The notes under the pieces were generated by a model. It saw only the letters and a list, made by a program, of their open reading frames with translations, did no database searches and had not been told where the DNA came from. Source: Auricularia sp. M13 (Eukaryota > Basidiomycota > Agaricomycetes > Auriculariales > Auriculariaceae). Taken from it: a stretch of DNA of 64,000 nucleotides. Where the stretch lies: contig CM073199.1 of the NCBI GenBank assembly GCA_037042915.1, forward strand, positions 1,550,001 to 1,614,000, written 5' to 3'. Position numbers and translations under genes: made by a program. Positions 31,950 through 42,911 of the stretch are shown here, one piece after another; position 1 is the first letter of the stretch, and the number at the start of each line of letters is the position of its first letter.

Positions 31950-34879
31950 CTACACCGACGGCGGCCGCGTCTGGGGCACGGGCGGCGCGGCGCCCGGCGG
32001 CGGGCCGGGGATCGAGCGCGCGGGCGAGCGCGGCGGGACGGCCGGCGAGCCTGCGGGCGGGACGAAGTTGGAGGGCACATTGGGCGGGATGTGGCTGTAG
32101 CGCCGCTGCTGCGCGGCGAGCTGGTGCTCGCTCGTGTCCGGCACCTCGTACATGCTCATCGAGCGGATGTCCGACGACATCTGGCGCTGCGGGCGCAGGC
32201 CTACGCCGGGGCCGGGCGGCACGGGCGGCCGCGCGCCCTGGGCGAACGGCGCGATGGGCGGCGCAAGCGGCATCTGGGAGTTCGGGCTGTCGGGTGCGGG
32301 CGAGGGCATGTGGAAGCTGTCGCGCTGGACGTGCGACGGGCTGCGCCCGCCCGCAAAGGCTGGTTGCGGCGGGGCTAAGTCGTCTGCGGCACCACCGCCG
32401 GTGGTGTGCAGCGAGTCGTGCGAGGGCGAGCGGAACGGCGAGCCCTGGCCTTGGGAGTAGACGCTATCGCGCGACACCGAGTTACCAGATGGGACGCGCG
32501 ATTGACGGCGGCTATCCGCACTGAGGCTGTCGCGGCTCGGCGAGATGACGCTCAGGCGGTCTCCGGGGAACGCAATGCTCATGCGCGGCGCGGCGGTGCC
32601 ATCCGATGCCATGCTGTCGCGTCCAGGTGCAAACGAGGCGCGACGCGGCGAGTTCGGGTCCAAGAACGGCGAGTTGTCACGGACACCCATGTCGCCGGTG
32701 TCAACAGGCGGCGGCTGAGGCATCTTGCTAAGCCTCCTGGCATTCTCAGTCTCGCCGAACGCAACACCGCTATCCCTATACGACGCAGGCCCAGGCTTGG
32801 CAGTGGCGGCAACAGGCTCTTCCACGGCAACGGAGTCGCGGTACGGAAGAGGCGACGGCGCGCGATCGTCACTCGTAGTCTTGACGGGCTCGTACGCAGC
32901 AGAGACAGTGGCGTCGGTAGCGCTGCGCTTGGGCTGGCGCGCCTTCTTCGACCTGTTGTTGCGCACGATGTACGCGCCGAGAATGCAGAGGCCGATACCG
33001 AGGATCACGTTGGCCGCGAGAAGGCCGAGCAGGATGGGCGAGAAGTCAAGCAGTTTCTGGACCTGCGACGACACGCTGCTCGAGTCCGTCGTGTCGTTCT
33101 GCGCGCCGCTTGCGATGGCAATAACAGGCTTCGCAATGGGCTTGGGCTTCTGCGTCTTGCCCTTCTTACCGCTGAAGCCGATCTTGTGCTTGGTCTTGTG
33201 CGTCGGTTTCGGCGACTCTGCAGCATCGGCGGCCTTCTCAGTGGGAGCCTTGGCCGCATTCGCGGTCTTGTCGACAGCAAAAGTCTTAACGGCCGCGAAT
33301 GTAACCTTGTCATCTAGCGATGCCTGAGGTGCGAGTGTCTCGAGCGCCTGCTTGCGCGACGTGACGAAGTCCTTCGTCGCCGCGGCCGGGTCGGTCACAC
33401 CGAGCATCTTGACGAACGGCGCCGATACAACATTGCCAGATGCATCTACGCTGCCAAAGTCGTACCTATAGCTTGTCAGAATCGGTTGTAAAGGATCGTC
33501 GGCAAGTGGCTCACATGGTGTATGCGTTGCGAAGGAAGGCGTCTCCGAGGACGACATCAAACTCGCTGGTGTCCTTGTTGACTCTGAAGTTGTTGACACA
33601 GTAGGTCACGACGGTGCCATTACCAGAGGCAGCTTCGGTGGGCTTGGTGATGTCGAGGGGGTGAACGTAGACCTTCTGGCCGCCGAATACGAAGGCGACC
33701 TTGGTCTGGCCAAGACAGGGTGCAAACCAGAGCCCAACTTCCTTATCATAAACTGCACCTTTGATGCTGGAGTAGATCGCGGTGATAGCGTGTTCAGGAA
33801 GGAGCACAAGACTGGAGCCGGTGTCGAGAAGCGCGAGCTGCTTGCCAGACGCGTTCTTGACGGCCGTGGTGACGTTGTAGGTGGCACCCGCAACCTCGAG
33901 CGCGTCAACAGGAACAGTCCAGCGCTGAAGAGACCCGGCGTTCTTGTTGGCAAACACGGGGAGCGAAGGAGCCTGGTTGACTGAGTTGAAGTCTGGGTCG
34001 ATCTCGCCGATCGTGAAGGTGCCCTCGGAGGTCGTGGCAAGGTCGTCAGTGCGCCCAAGCGAAAACGTGATGAAGTTGCGCTGCGACGGGGACTGTTGGA
34101 AGATGGACGAGAGCACGGACTGCCCTGCATTTGCTGCGAGCGAGCTGTTCGCGGATACAGCCTTTTGGAGAAGCGATGCACTGTTGAAGCTGAGCCCTAG
34201 GATGCCCGACACACCCTGCGACAGCAACGAGTCCATGTCTGCCTTGTCGACATTCAGGAAAGCTGGGATTAGGGTTAACAACATGAAATGGGAATCTGGG
34301 CTCCATAGATGGACTTGCCCTGATGCGCGACCGTGTACGAGCCAAAGCTAAATTTGGCGGAGGCAGGCGTGCCCGAAACCGAGCCTGGACAACGTGTGAG
34401 CGGGTGAAGGCGGCCTAGGCAAGGTTCGCACCCTTTCCGTATGAAATATTCAAGCTGGGCAGCCCGAGCTCCTGTGCTCCAAAGCTGCTCGCTGCTGCGT
34501 CCGCCTTGACCCAGAGGTCTGCGGGAGTCCGTTAATACCGCGTGGGATATGGGATGTCTATTGTGTACTCACCAGAAGAGCCAGTGTCGAGCTGGACATT
34601 AAACTCTGCGGGGCCCACATCAGACGAGGCTCGGCGCTGCGCCAAGGGCGCACCTTTGTCGCCGACGTTAACAGTGGCAATATAAAGCAGGTCGTATACA
34701 TTGGCAATGGTCTCCTCGGTATCAAGGGCAGCGACGAAGCTCTTGAACGCCGGCTTGGAGACGTGACCGTGGATCTGGAACTTGGTGCCCGTCGCGCGCC
34801 GGCTGGGCGGGATGCCGGCAGCGTGGCCGTGCGCGGCCAGCGCAAGCAGCACGGCCGTCAGAGCGCTCGCAGAGGGCAT
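31950..34879 (-). CDS. Membrane-anchored pepsin-type aspartic protease with long cytosolic tail
   Basis: The start at 34879 gives a signal peptide (MPSASALTAVLLALAAHGHA). The A1 protease domain spans several exons. The first catalytic motif is FNVQLDTGSSG, near residue 95. GILGLSFNSASLL and TFTIGEIDPDF follow. The second catalytic motif is LALLDTGSSLVLLPE, and VVLGDAFLRNAYTM comes near the domain end. Next are a basic stretch (HKTKHKIGFSGKKGKTQKPK), one transmembrane helix (ILLGLLAANVILGIGLCILG) and a tail of about 340 residues rich in Ser/Pro. RDS recurs in the tail (PYRDSV, SYRDSG, GRDSMA, SRDSLS, SRDSVY, QRDSFH). The end is PQTRPPSV. Both catalytic Asp motifs are intact. Inference: a surface or secretory-pathway yapsin-like enzyme, anchored by a helix rather than GPI. 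Confidence 0.88.
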
Positions 34880-35835
34880 GGGGCAGTAACGACCGGCGGG
34901 CGGGAGGGGACAAGGGAGCGGACTGGCCGACGTTCGGGTCGGGAACAGAAGAAGGCCACCCTGATCAAGTGCGCAAACTCCGTCCAACTTGCTCCCGCCG
35001 CTTCTTCCGCGCCTCGCGGCCATGATATCGTACCTGCGCTTATCTGAGGAAATACTTGTACTGCTTCAGGACATTTCCTCGCTGATTCTCAGCCAAATTC
35101 ATCGACGGGAATGAAACAATCGCAAAGCCGCAGCCTGCGCAGCAATTACCTGGTGAAACGGCAGTGGGCATCACCTCCTGTGGGCTCAGCGCTCAATCAG
35201 TCGCCCCTCGAGGAGTCTGCGCACTGCGATCAAATGCCGACTTGCGCTCGTCTCAAACCGGTCGTCGTCGCCGATCCAAGATTGCTGTTTGCCCTGCCAC
35301 GCTGGCAGCATGTCGACATTCGGAGTGGCTGCAGAGTACAGCTCAAGATGCTACATGGGGCATGCAGGGCAAGCACTGCACCTAACCGCGAAGGGAGCGC
35401 GACCTTTGACCAGCCAGGGACTAGAAATAGACTGCAATGACCTTCGCCGTTCCAATAAGTACGCGTCCGTGAAGGCACATTGAGCCTGATCGCCTTCGTA
35501 ATAAATCCATAAAGGGAAGAGAGTGCCGAGCGCGTTTGGCAACGATGGTCGAACAACGCAATGCGTAACGACGGACCGAGCAATGCGTACATCTGGTGGG
35601 CTCCGCTTGGATAAGCGAATGGTGCCAAGGTTCGAAGCTGCCGCGCATGGGCACGCAAAAAAGCCTTGTTACAAAGTCACAGCGGAATAGATCATACAAA
35701 GGAGATCCTGCGAAATCAACGTCAAAAAAGATACATATGTAAGGGCCACGGGAATGAAAATCCACGCACGAGCAGAGCGAAAACAGCCAACCAACCAACC
35801 AAGAAAAAGCGTTGCGAACGGCGCAGTCAAACACT
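34880..35835. other. Intergenic region between protease promoter and polyQ gene 3' end
   Basis: About 950 bases. Short ORFs on both strands lack protein character. No RNA gene, transposon end or TATA box was recognised. Confidence 0.4.
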
Positions 35836-37044
35836 CTACATGCCATACGGCCCGGGGTAGCCGCCCTGTTGCTGCGCCTGGCGCTGTTGCTGCTGCTGCT
35901 GCTGCAATTGCGCGTAATACTGCTGCTGGTCCATGCCCCCGCCGCCGCCCATGCCGCCCATAGCCGCCTGCTGCTGCTGTTGCTGGGCGAGCATCTGCTG
36001 CTGCTGCAAGTACATCTGCTGCTGCTGTGCTTGCTGTGCCTGCTGCTCGCGCTCTTGTTGCTGTCGCAACAAGTATTCCTGCTGCTGTTGCTGCTGTTGC
36101 TGCTGCTGCTGCTGGAGCTGCAACCGGCGCTGCTGCTCGATCTGCTGGCGCATCATAAGTTCGCGTTGCTGGTCTATGCCACCGCCGCCGCCGCCCTGCA
36201 TCATGTGTTGCTGCTGCTGTTGCGCTTGCTGCTGCTGGAGGTACATCTGTTGCTGGAGTTGCTGCTGCTGTTGCTGCTGGAGGAGTTGCGCTGGCGTGGG
36301 CGTCATGCCATGCTGCTGCTGTTGTTGTTGCTGTTGTGCGGCGAGCTGCTGCTGCAACTGCAACTGGCGCTGCTGCTCGGCGAGGATGCGTTGCTGCTGC
36401 TGTAGGAGATACTGCTGCTGCTGCTCGGCGGGCAGCGCGAGGATTTGCGGCGGCATGTTCTGCATCTGGAGCTGCATCTGCTGCTGCAGGTACAGTTGCT
36501 GCTGCTGCTGGAGTTGATGCTGCTGTTGCTGCTGCTGCTGTTGTTGCAGCAGTTGTTGCTCCTCGGGCTCCGGCGGCGGTGGCGGCGGAGGAGTGGGAGG
36601 CTTCGTGAGCGGCGTGGGGTCGAAGTACAGTTTGCTGCCTACGTCCACCTGCCATCTGAAACGACGGCTTTTAGCTCTAGGGTACATAGTAAATGTGAAG
36701 GAATGGACGCACAGTTGCGTGCCGACGTCCCATTGCGGACCTCGATCAGCCCGTGCAGCAAGCAGCAGCGTATTCCAGCGGCTAGAATCGTCTGAGCAGC
36801 CAGCTTGCAGAGCGTCCGGGTCCGTCAACGACGAGTCGCGGTCGAGGTCGACGCGCTTGCCCTGGCGCGCTGCTTCGGCCTTTATGGCCGCAAACTGCTT
36901 GCGCCCGACAGACTCTGAGCCGTGTCGCGCGGCGTGTACGATGATGTCGCGGTGCGGCCGCTTGGCTTCGATGAGCATGGCAAGAGGAGAAAGAAACGGG
37001 TCGACCGGAGATTGGAACCGCGCCGCGGATGCATGCACTCTCAA
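35836..37044 (-). CDS. PolyQ-rich protein of unknown function
   Basis: A charged N-terminal domain of about 95 residues (MLIEAKRPHRDIIVHAARHG, KQFAAIKAEAARQGKRVDLD, SRWNTLLLAARADRG) is followed by a Pro-run and some 230 residues made mostly of glutamine, with Leu/Met/Ala interruptions. It ends GGYPGPYGM. A 57-nt segment at about 36657-36713 has intron borders (GTGCGT to TTTCAG) but is a multiple of three and free of stops. Two forms are therefore possible; splicing joins WDVGTQ to WQVDVGSKLYF. Either ATG at 37044 or 36978 could start. Long Q tracts suggest a condensate-forming transcription or RNA-handling factor, but that is only inference. Confidence 0.7.
   Translation of the reverse strand: MRVHASAARFQSPVDPFLSPLAMLIEAKRPHRDIIVHAARHGSESVGRKQFAAIKAEAARQGKRVDLDRDSSLTDPDALQAGCSDDSSRWNTLLLAARADRGPQWDVGTQLCVHSFTFTMYPRAKSRRFRWQVDVGSKLYFDPTPLTKPPTPPPPPPPEPEEQQLLQQQQQQQQQHQLQQQQQLYLQQQMQLQMQNMPPQILALPAEQQQQYLLQQQQRILAEQQRQLQLQQQLAAQQQQQQQQHGMTPTPAQLLQQQQQQQLQQQMYLQQQQAQQQQQHMMQGGGGGGIDQQRELMMRQQIEQQRRLQLQQQQQQQQQQQQEYLLRQQQEREQQAQQAQQQQMYLQQQQMLAQQQQQQAAMGGMGGGGGMDQQQYYAQLQQQQQQQRQAQQQGGYPGPYGM
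35880..36560. repeat. CAG/CTG trinucleotide-rich tract
   Basis: Runs of CTG (plus strand) with CTT, CTC and TTG interruptions encode the polyglutamine region on the minus strand. Perfect CTG/TTG runs are at 36085-36115 and 36520-36550. Such tracts are prone to length variation between strains. Confidence 0.9.
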
Positions 37045-37196
37045 GAATCATCAGATTCAATGCTATTTCTCGACAGACGGGTGAAGAGCCCCCAAGCGTC
37101 CAAGTCCTATCCATTGCCATTGCTTCACCTAAAGTAAAACAATCCGTCCGAACACATCGAATCATGTATCAATAATTGTACTGCGCTTAATCGTCC

Positions 37197-39606
37197 TCGT
37201 CCATCCCGTCGTCGTCGGTGTATTCATCACCGCGCTGGCGCTTTCCTGGCCTCTGAAGAATAGATTCAGCGAGGTTCGAATGGATAGTGGCATGCTAAAA
37301 ACTCACCGGCCCAAGCCCACCATCAGTATTCTTCAGCTCGGCCAAGTCGTACACCGAGTCTGGCAGCTCAACGTTCTTGGGCGCAGTGATGATCCCAAAC
37401 TCCTGCACGCCCTCGAATCCGCGTCCCCAGTCGCTCCGCCCGAAGAAACCTACGATACGCTCGTCGGGGCCGGCCTCTGCATTGGCAACAAAGTAAGAAA
37501 CGCAGAAACGATTGAAGACTGTAGCAGAACGTACCGAGAACTTCGACGTCCTCCTTATTGCGCTCGTCCCAATCTTGGTCTCCACCGAATGTGCCGTCGG
37601 CAAGGTGGGTGCGGTACCCCTCGAGCTCGTACCCGCCGCACACCTCGACCTTGGTGATCTCTACGCCTTCGGGCAGGTCGATCTTCTGCGAAGCGTGCCC
37701 GCCAAATGTGCGTTCGTAGCCACCGCGTCCCCAAACGGGGCCGAGGTTGACCTTGGTGCCGTTCGCGTAAAACAATACACCGCCGTCCAGGATGCACCCG
37801 ACGCGCATGTCCAGCGCAGTCGCGCGGTACACTGCGCCACGGTCGAAGTCAGAACTTGAGAAATGTCTGGAGACGGACAAACGTACATTTGCCGTCGGCA
37901 CCGCGCGTTTTGAGCATTGCGGCCCACTGCCAGTACTTCCGGTTGCCTCCCTCGTTCGCCTCGAGCTCGCGGGACTTGACGCTGCGTTTCTGCAGCACGA
38001 TGTCCGTCCCGGGCACGCGCACGAACGACAGCCGCGAGAGCATCGCCCACACATCGCCGATAATTCTCTCCTTGCCATTCATCCCGAGCACCTTCAACTC
38101 CAGCGGCTCCGAGCGGCTGAACCGCTTCTCAAGGTCGTCGAAGGCGTACTTAATCTCAGTTGAGGCGGGTTCGGCGATGGTCGGCCTGTCTTCATGCACG
38201 CCGCGGAACGAGACGCGCGCGATGTCGACGCCCGCATGCGGGCGGATGGCCAGGCGGAGGTCCGCGCCGTTCTCATGCTGCACCTCGACGACGGGGAACG
38301 CGCCAGCGGCGGCCGCACTGGCGGGGCGCGTGTCGCTCGGGAGCCTGAAGTGGCGGAGGAACGTGAAGTTGAGCGCGTCGCGCAGGTCCCACACGGCGTC
38401 GTTGCCCGTCTCACCGTCGACGACCGGCGCCGCGGCCTTGAGCGTGCCGCTGCGTGGGAGGACACCGGGCGCGGTGCGCGCAAGGAAGTTTTTCGGCCAG
38501 TCGTGCGCGTAGCCGCGCGCCATGATGCCCGCGGTGTGCGGGCACCCGAACGCATGACCGACCTCATGCAGAAACGCGCCCTGGCCGACGGCGCACGCCT
38601 GCCAGCCCGTGCCGCACTCGCCGTTGTCGTTCCCGACGCTCTGCCCGGCCGGCGTCGTGTCGAGCAGGCACGCCGCGACCTCCTCGACGAACCGCGGCCA
38701 CGCCCACGTCGTGTGGCTGCCGAATATGCCGAGCGCCGGGTCGCGCTTGCCGCCCGCGCTGCCGAGCGCGGCGTGCGCGAGGATGAGGTCCTGCTGCGGC
38801 GAGTAGTGCGCGTCGAGGATGAGCCCCGCGACGGTGGGCTGTGCCGCGGCGTCGAACGGCCCGCCGTGCGCGCGCAGCGCGTCCTTGAAGTAGTCGTACA
38901 GCTTGTCCGCCTCGCGCGCGCTCTTGTTCTGCTGCGCGACGTTGGGGTCGCGCAGCTCCGCGACGGTCTTGTCGGAGCGGATGACGTGCACTTTGGCCGT
39001 CGCGCGCATGTGCACGGCGTCGCTGTTGCGGTCGAGCAGCGCGCTCTCCAGCGCGGCCTGCGCGAACTCCTTGCTGACGGTATCCACGGCCCACTCCTCT
39101 TCAAGTCTGAAGCTGCGGCGTCCCAGGCCCTTGGAGCGCAAGTCCTCGGCGGTCAGCGCTTGCCACATGTACGCGGCCATGCGCAGCTTGGCGATTGCAG
39201 CGTCGAGGTCGCTGTGCGCGGACGAGATGCCGCGAGCCTTGTGCGGCGGACAGTCGATGAGCAACGGGGAGTCTTTCGCTACCATAATGGCGAGCAGGAG
39301 CGGCGGATACTGCAGCAGCGGGACATAGTTGACGGTGACCGTGTGCTTGAGAGCACCAGTGGCCAGCGTGATGGTATTATGGCCCGGGGAGAGCATCAGG
39401 AGCGCCTTGAAGTACCCAGCGCATGTGGGCCAGGTCTGCAGCGGGAACGTCGCCGAGCCGTGTGCGTCGGCGGTCTCGACGGTAATGTAGTCGTCCTCGC
39501 TGCCCGCGGGGCTGAAGACGCGGCCTTTGAGCAGCACGCATCGCTGGTGCACGGTCTCACCGTCGGCCAGGTTGTGGATGCTGAAGCCAGGCGTGGTGTG
39601 GGTCAT
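37197..39606 (-). CDS. Metzincin-like zinc metallopeptidase with C-terminal jacalin-like domain
   Basis: Homologue of the fungal putative zinc peptidase family typified by yeast YIL108W. The start at 39606 (MTHTTPGFSIHNLADGETV) is chosen because TATAAAT lies only 39 bases upstream. An N-terminal beta domain is followed by a helical segment. The active site GAFLHEVGHAFGCPHTAGIM fits HExxHxxGxxH with all three His ligands and Glu. A second beta region comes next. Exons 3' of 37890 add a jacalin-type lectin fold (MRVGCILDGGVLFYANGT, GGYERTFGGHASQ, EVCGGYELEG, VGFFGRSDWGRGF, ELGVI-like FGIITAPK). It ends acidic (YTDDDGMDED). No signal peptide, so an intracellular enzyme is likely. Substrates unknown. 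Confidence 0.9.
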
Positions 39607-41166
39607 TGTGGCGGATGAAAGGCCGTTTGCAAATGCGGCTGGCAATTTATAGCGCTAGCGAGTCCGACGCGCCGCGGCCGAGGTCGCGCGCTGCTGCGCT
39701 GATGATGCTAAAGAATAGGCACGCATCACGGCCCCGCCACAGTCCCGATGGGCGCATCAGCGGGTCGGTGCCGCAGCCGCATGGGCGCTGTTGCTGACTC
39801 TGAGTCGATGGCAAAAGGCGCTTTCGGACTCTGAAGCTTGAAGCCGTGCATACACACGTCCCGGCGTTTTCGCAGAGTCTCGAAAGCGTATCCGCTCATC
39901 ATCATGGCCACTGGTCCGAAATAACTCGGCGTTTCAACTTGAGGTGGGAACGCTCGTTAGGAGCATGTGCATGGCAAATCATATGATGTCCGCCACAAAC
40001 CGAGATACAGTACTATCGACTTTATACCATGATGCCCTCCATGGAATGGGCGGGTCCACTGTGTACACCGCGTGCCCATAGGCAACCGAGCAACGCGATT
40101 CATAGCGTTGCCGTAATTAGAGCAGTTCAGACACCCCTGTGCCAGAAAAACGCATTGACACGCGCAGAAGCATCGCGCATGCTAGTAGCACCAATGCACG
40201 CTCATGCACAGCGTAAGCCGAGCGTTGCAGTATACCATTCTGCCTCCTTTGCGTGCCGAGAGTCAAACATGGACACGCCAGTCACTACGTATACAAATCT
40301 ACTATCGCCGTGCAGTACTTTCGAATACCTTTTATTGCCCCGAACGCGCAAGTGCCGCAAAGGCCTGCATCCGCATTGGCCCAAGACATTGCGTAGACTC
40401 CAGACAGCATTGAATGAGGTGCCATGCGCCACACAGTCATGAGCAAGCCCAGACCCAGCGCAACCAAGATGAGTTAGCAGCAGGGCGCGAAAGGCCATTC
40501 AGGAGCCGAGCACATCTAGCCATCGAGCACAAGCACTCCGCAATGATATAGAGAGCGGTTCAAAGCACCATTGCCATGCACAGAAACACTGAAATCATTC
40601 GTGCGACGCGTCCCAAATGAGCCAAGGAAGTATCCAGAAGCCAGCAATGCGTCCTGGCAAATAGGTAAGACTTCAATTCGCCACGTCTGCCAAGCTCTGC
40701 TGCTGCGTGAGTATAGCGATTATTCCAGACGGACTGTCGAAGCCGTGAGCGGTGACAGGGTCCAGAGCGACTCATCCGCTTCTCCACATCAAGCCACATT
40801 CCTGTACAGGCACGTCAGAGGCGCAAAGAGGCCGATGATCACAAGCGAGGTGCAGCCCTTCGGGATGAAGCAAGGATTGACAAACAGGATTGCATCGACG
40901 AAACGACGAAGCACAATGTGGGCAGGTCGAGGTTGATGCATACCGGTCTTTGCCTCGACTGGTCCGCTAGCAGGTCAAAGACAAAAGCGGGTGGATTTAC
41001 AAGAGGCTCGTGTCACTAACCAGAATGGTCTGCCATGCGGCCAGAATGCGCGGTCACGTGGTGGCATGCGGGCGAGACTACCCTGGATGGTCGTGGAAGG
41101 AGGAAGAGAAGCGAAACGCGGGCGGGATGTGCCGAGTGACACGATGGAGCCATCGCACACAGACAG
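39607..41166. other. Intergenic region of 1.6 kb; TATA element of the metallopeptidase at its left end
   Basis: A TATAAAT box (minus strand, 39645-39651) serves the metallopeptidase. In the rest, several ORFs of 60-140 codons on both strands were read and none shows a family motif or a consistent exon pair. No tRNA-like fold, inverted repeat or transposon end was recognised. Confidence 0.45.
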
Positions 41167-42213
41167 ATGTGGTCCCTGACCTCAGTGCTCTCATCCAGCC
41201 GCAGATCGGTCGCGCTCCCGCTGCGCAGAACGATGTCGACGGCGATATCTGACAGCCCGATCCCCGTGTTCACCGACATCGGGGCCTATCGGGCGTGGCG
41301 GGCGACGCAGCAGCGCGGCGTGGGCTACGTGCCGACAATGGGCGCGCTGCACGCGGGCCACCTCTCGCTCGTCCGGGCGTCGCTCGCGCAGAACGCGGCG
41401 ACGGTGCTCACGATTTTTGTCAACCCGGCGCAGTTCGCGCCGCACGAGGACTACACGTCGTACCCGCGCACGCTGCAGTCCGACCTTGCCACGCTGGCGG
41501 CGCTCAAAGACGAGGGCGGGCGGACGGTGGACGCGGTGATCGTGCCGCAGGTGCGCGACATGTACCCGTCGGGCATCACGCAGGACGTCGCCCAGCAGCG
41601 CGGCGCCTTCGTCTCCGTCGACGGCTTCGGCCACCAGATGGAGGGCGCGTCCCGGCCCGCCTTCTTCCGCGGCGTCGCGACCGTCGTCACGAAGCTCTTC
41701 AACCTCGTCCAGCCCGACCACGCGTACTTTGGCCAGAAGGACATCCAGCAGGCCCTGCTCCTGCGCCGCATGGCCCGCGACCTGCTCATGACCCACCCGG
41801 CGCCCGAAAACCTCCACATCGTCCCCACAGAGCGCGACCCGGCCACCGGGCTCGCGCTCTCCTCGCGCAACGCCTATCTCTCCCCGGAGGAACGCGCGTT
41901 CGCGCCGACGCTGATCAGTGCGCTGCGCGCGGGCGAGCGCTCCAGCACGCCACTCGCCACAGCACGCGCGCTTATCGAAGAACGCGTCGAGCGCGCGCGG
42001 GGGCAGGACGTGCATATGAAGCTGGACTACGTCTCGCTCAACGACGCCGACTCCTTCGATGCGCTCACCGACGAGGACTACGCCGCGACGCGCGACGCGC
42101 AGCTGTCCGACGGCCCCGGCAAGCCCATCATCTTCAGCGGCGCGCTTTGGGTGGGCAGGACGCGTCTCATTGATAATATCATCCTCGGCGACGCCTCTGG
42201 CATCATCTCTTGA
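41167..42213 (+). CDS. PAN6: Pantoate-beta-alanine ligase (pantothenate synthetase)
   Basis: Makes pantothenate from pantoate, beta-alanine and ATP, the last step before the CoA pathway. Intronless, 348 codons. The N-terminal 23 residues (MWSLTSVLSSSRRSVALPLR) are Ser/Arg-rich and could be a mitochondrial targeting peptide; an in-frame ATG follows at 41233 (MSTAISDSPIPVF). Family motifs are complete: GYVPTMGALHAGHLSLV (ATP-binding HIGH-like), IFVNPAQFAPHEDYTSYPR, YFGQKDIQQ (KMSKS region analogue), VPTERDPATGLALSSRNAYL, and LDYVSL near the end. Length fits the family plus the N-terminal extension. Confidence 0.96.
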   Translation: MWSLTSVLSSSRRSVALPLRRTMSTAISDSPIPVFTDIGAYRAWRATQQRGVGYVPTMGALHAGHLSLVRASLAQNAATVLTIFVNPAQFAPHEDYTSYPRTLQSDLATLAALKDEGGRTVDAVIVPQVRDMYPSGITQDVAQQRGAFVSVDGFGHQMEGASRPAFFRGVATVVTKLFNLVQPDHAYFGQKDIQQALLLRRMARDLLMTHPAPENLHIVPTERDPATGLALSSRNAYLSPEERAFAPTLISALRAGERSSTPLATARALIEERVERARGQDVHMKLDYVSLNDADSFDALTDEDYAATRDAQLSDGPGKPIIFSGALWVGRTRLIDNIILGDASGIIS

Positions 42214-42440
42214 ACTTTGTGACAACTGCGATACGCAGAACTCTGTATAATTATCTATTGTCGTAATGGGTTGAAACCTGGCTGTGGGAAGCGTCCACTA
42301 TTGCAACAAGGTGCCGACAGGAGAGTCGCTGTTGACATTACACTGGCTGAGCCCGAGGACAAGGCTGGTCCGCACGAACCGTTGGTTCGCGTAAAAACAT
42401 CGTCAATCGGATCCCCCCAACCGTCGGTCAACCCACTTAT

Positions 42441-42463
42441 GTCCCCTTCGGGGTGACATACGT

Positions 42464-42495
<32 letters not shown>

Positions 42496-42545
42496 GGCCC
42501 CTGCACAAGGATGACACGCTAGTTCAGAGTGGAACGCCTCTCGAG
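42441..42545 (+). ncRNA. U6 spliceosomal snRNA
   Basis: The 5' stem-loop GTCCCCTTCGGGG is followed by the hallmark U6 core: AAAATTGGAACGATACAGAG, then AAGATTAGCATGG and the internal stem-loop CCCCTGCACAAGGATGACACG. This includes the invariant ACAGAGA box and AGC triad. U6 base-pairs with the 5' splice site and U2 and holds the catalytic metals. The 3' part departs from the usual form: GTTCAGAGTGGAAC and GCGCCTCTCGAGGCGC hairpins follow, and no run of four T appears until 42597. The 3' end given is therefore an estimate. No TATA box is seen in the 60 bases upstream. Confidence 0.9.
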
Positions 42546-42911
42546 GCGCAATATTTATTGTTCCCCATCCATCCAGCTTCTACAACTTTTGTTCTTTTCT
42601 CTGCGGATGACACCTCTTCCCTTTTTCTCACAATGACACTTGGCAATAGGCTGACGGTTAATTTACGACCAGAATTAGCTTTGAGTTTGACCTCGAGCGA
42701 GCGGTGGTTTGCTACCCGAGTGATTAAAGACGTCTCACACCTGAAAATACTGCTCCCGTACGAATGATAACAGGACAGTTCGAAATACGCTAGGGACGAC
42801 CTCCGTGTTTCCTTAGAACGGCAAAGAAAGTAGCCGTAGAAGCTGAGAGGGTGGCTTGACGGGGGGTGGCAAAGCCGACTCCACAATTCATGGAGGACGA
42901 AAGCCATATAT
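42546..42911. other. Intergenic region downstream of U6 and of the YbjQ-like gene
   Basis: First T4 tracts, candidate Pol III terminators, are at 42597-42600 and 42604-42607. The remainder is the 3' flank of the minus-strand gene. No coding sequence. Confidence 0.45.

Noticed and set aside
38194-39618. 474-codon plus-strand ORF opposite the metallopeptidase
   Set aside because: The minus strand carries the HExxH peptidase and the plus frame has shadow composition (Arg, Ala, Val, Glu).
40202-40498. Minus-strand ORF with hydrophobic and Cys residues, considered as a hydrophobin
   Set aside because: The eight-Cys hydrophobin spacing is absent and there is no signal peptide in a joined frame.
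41191-42225. 344-codon antisense ORF over pantothenate synthetase
   Set aside because: The plus frame is an unambiguous PanC enzyme; the reverse frame is Arg/Ala/Val-rich shadow.
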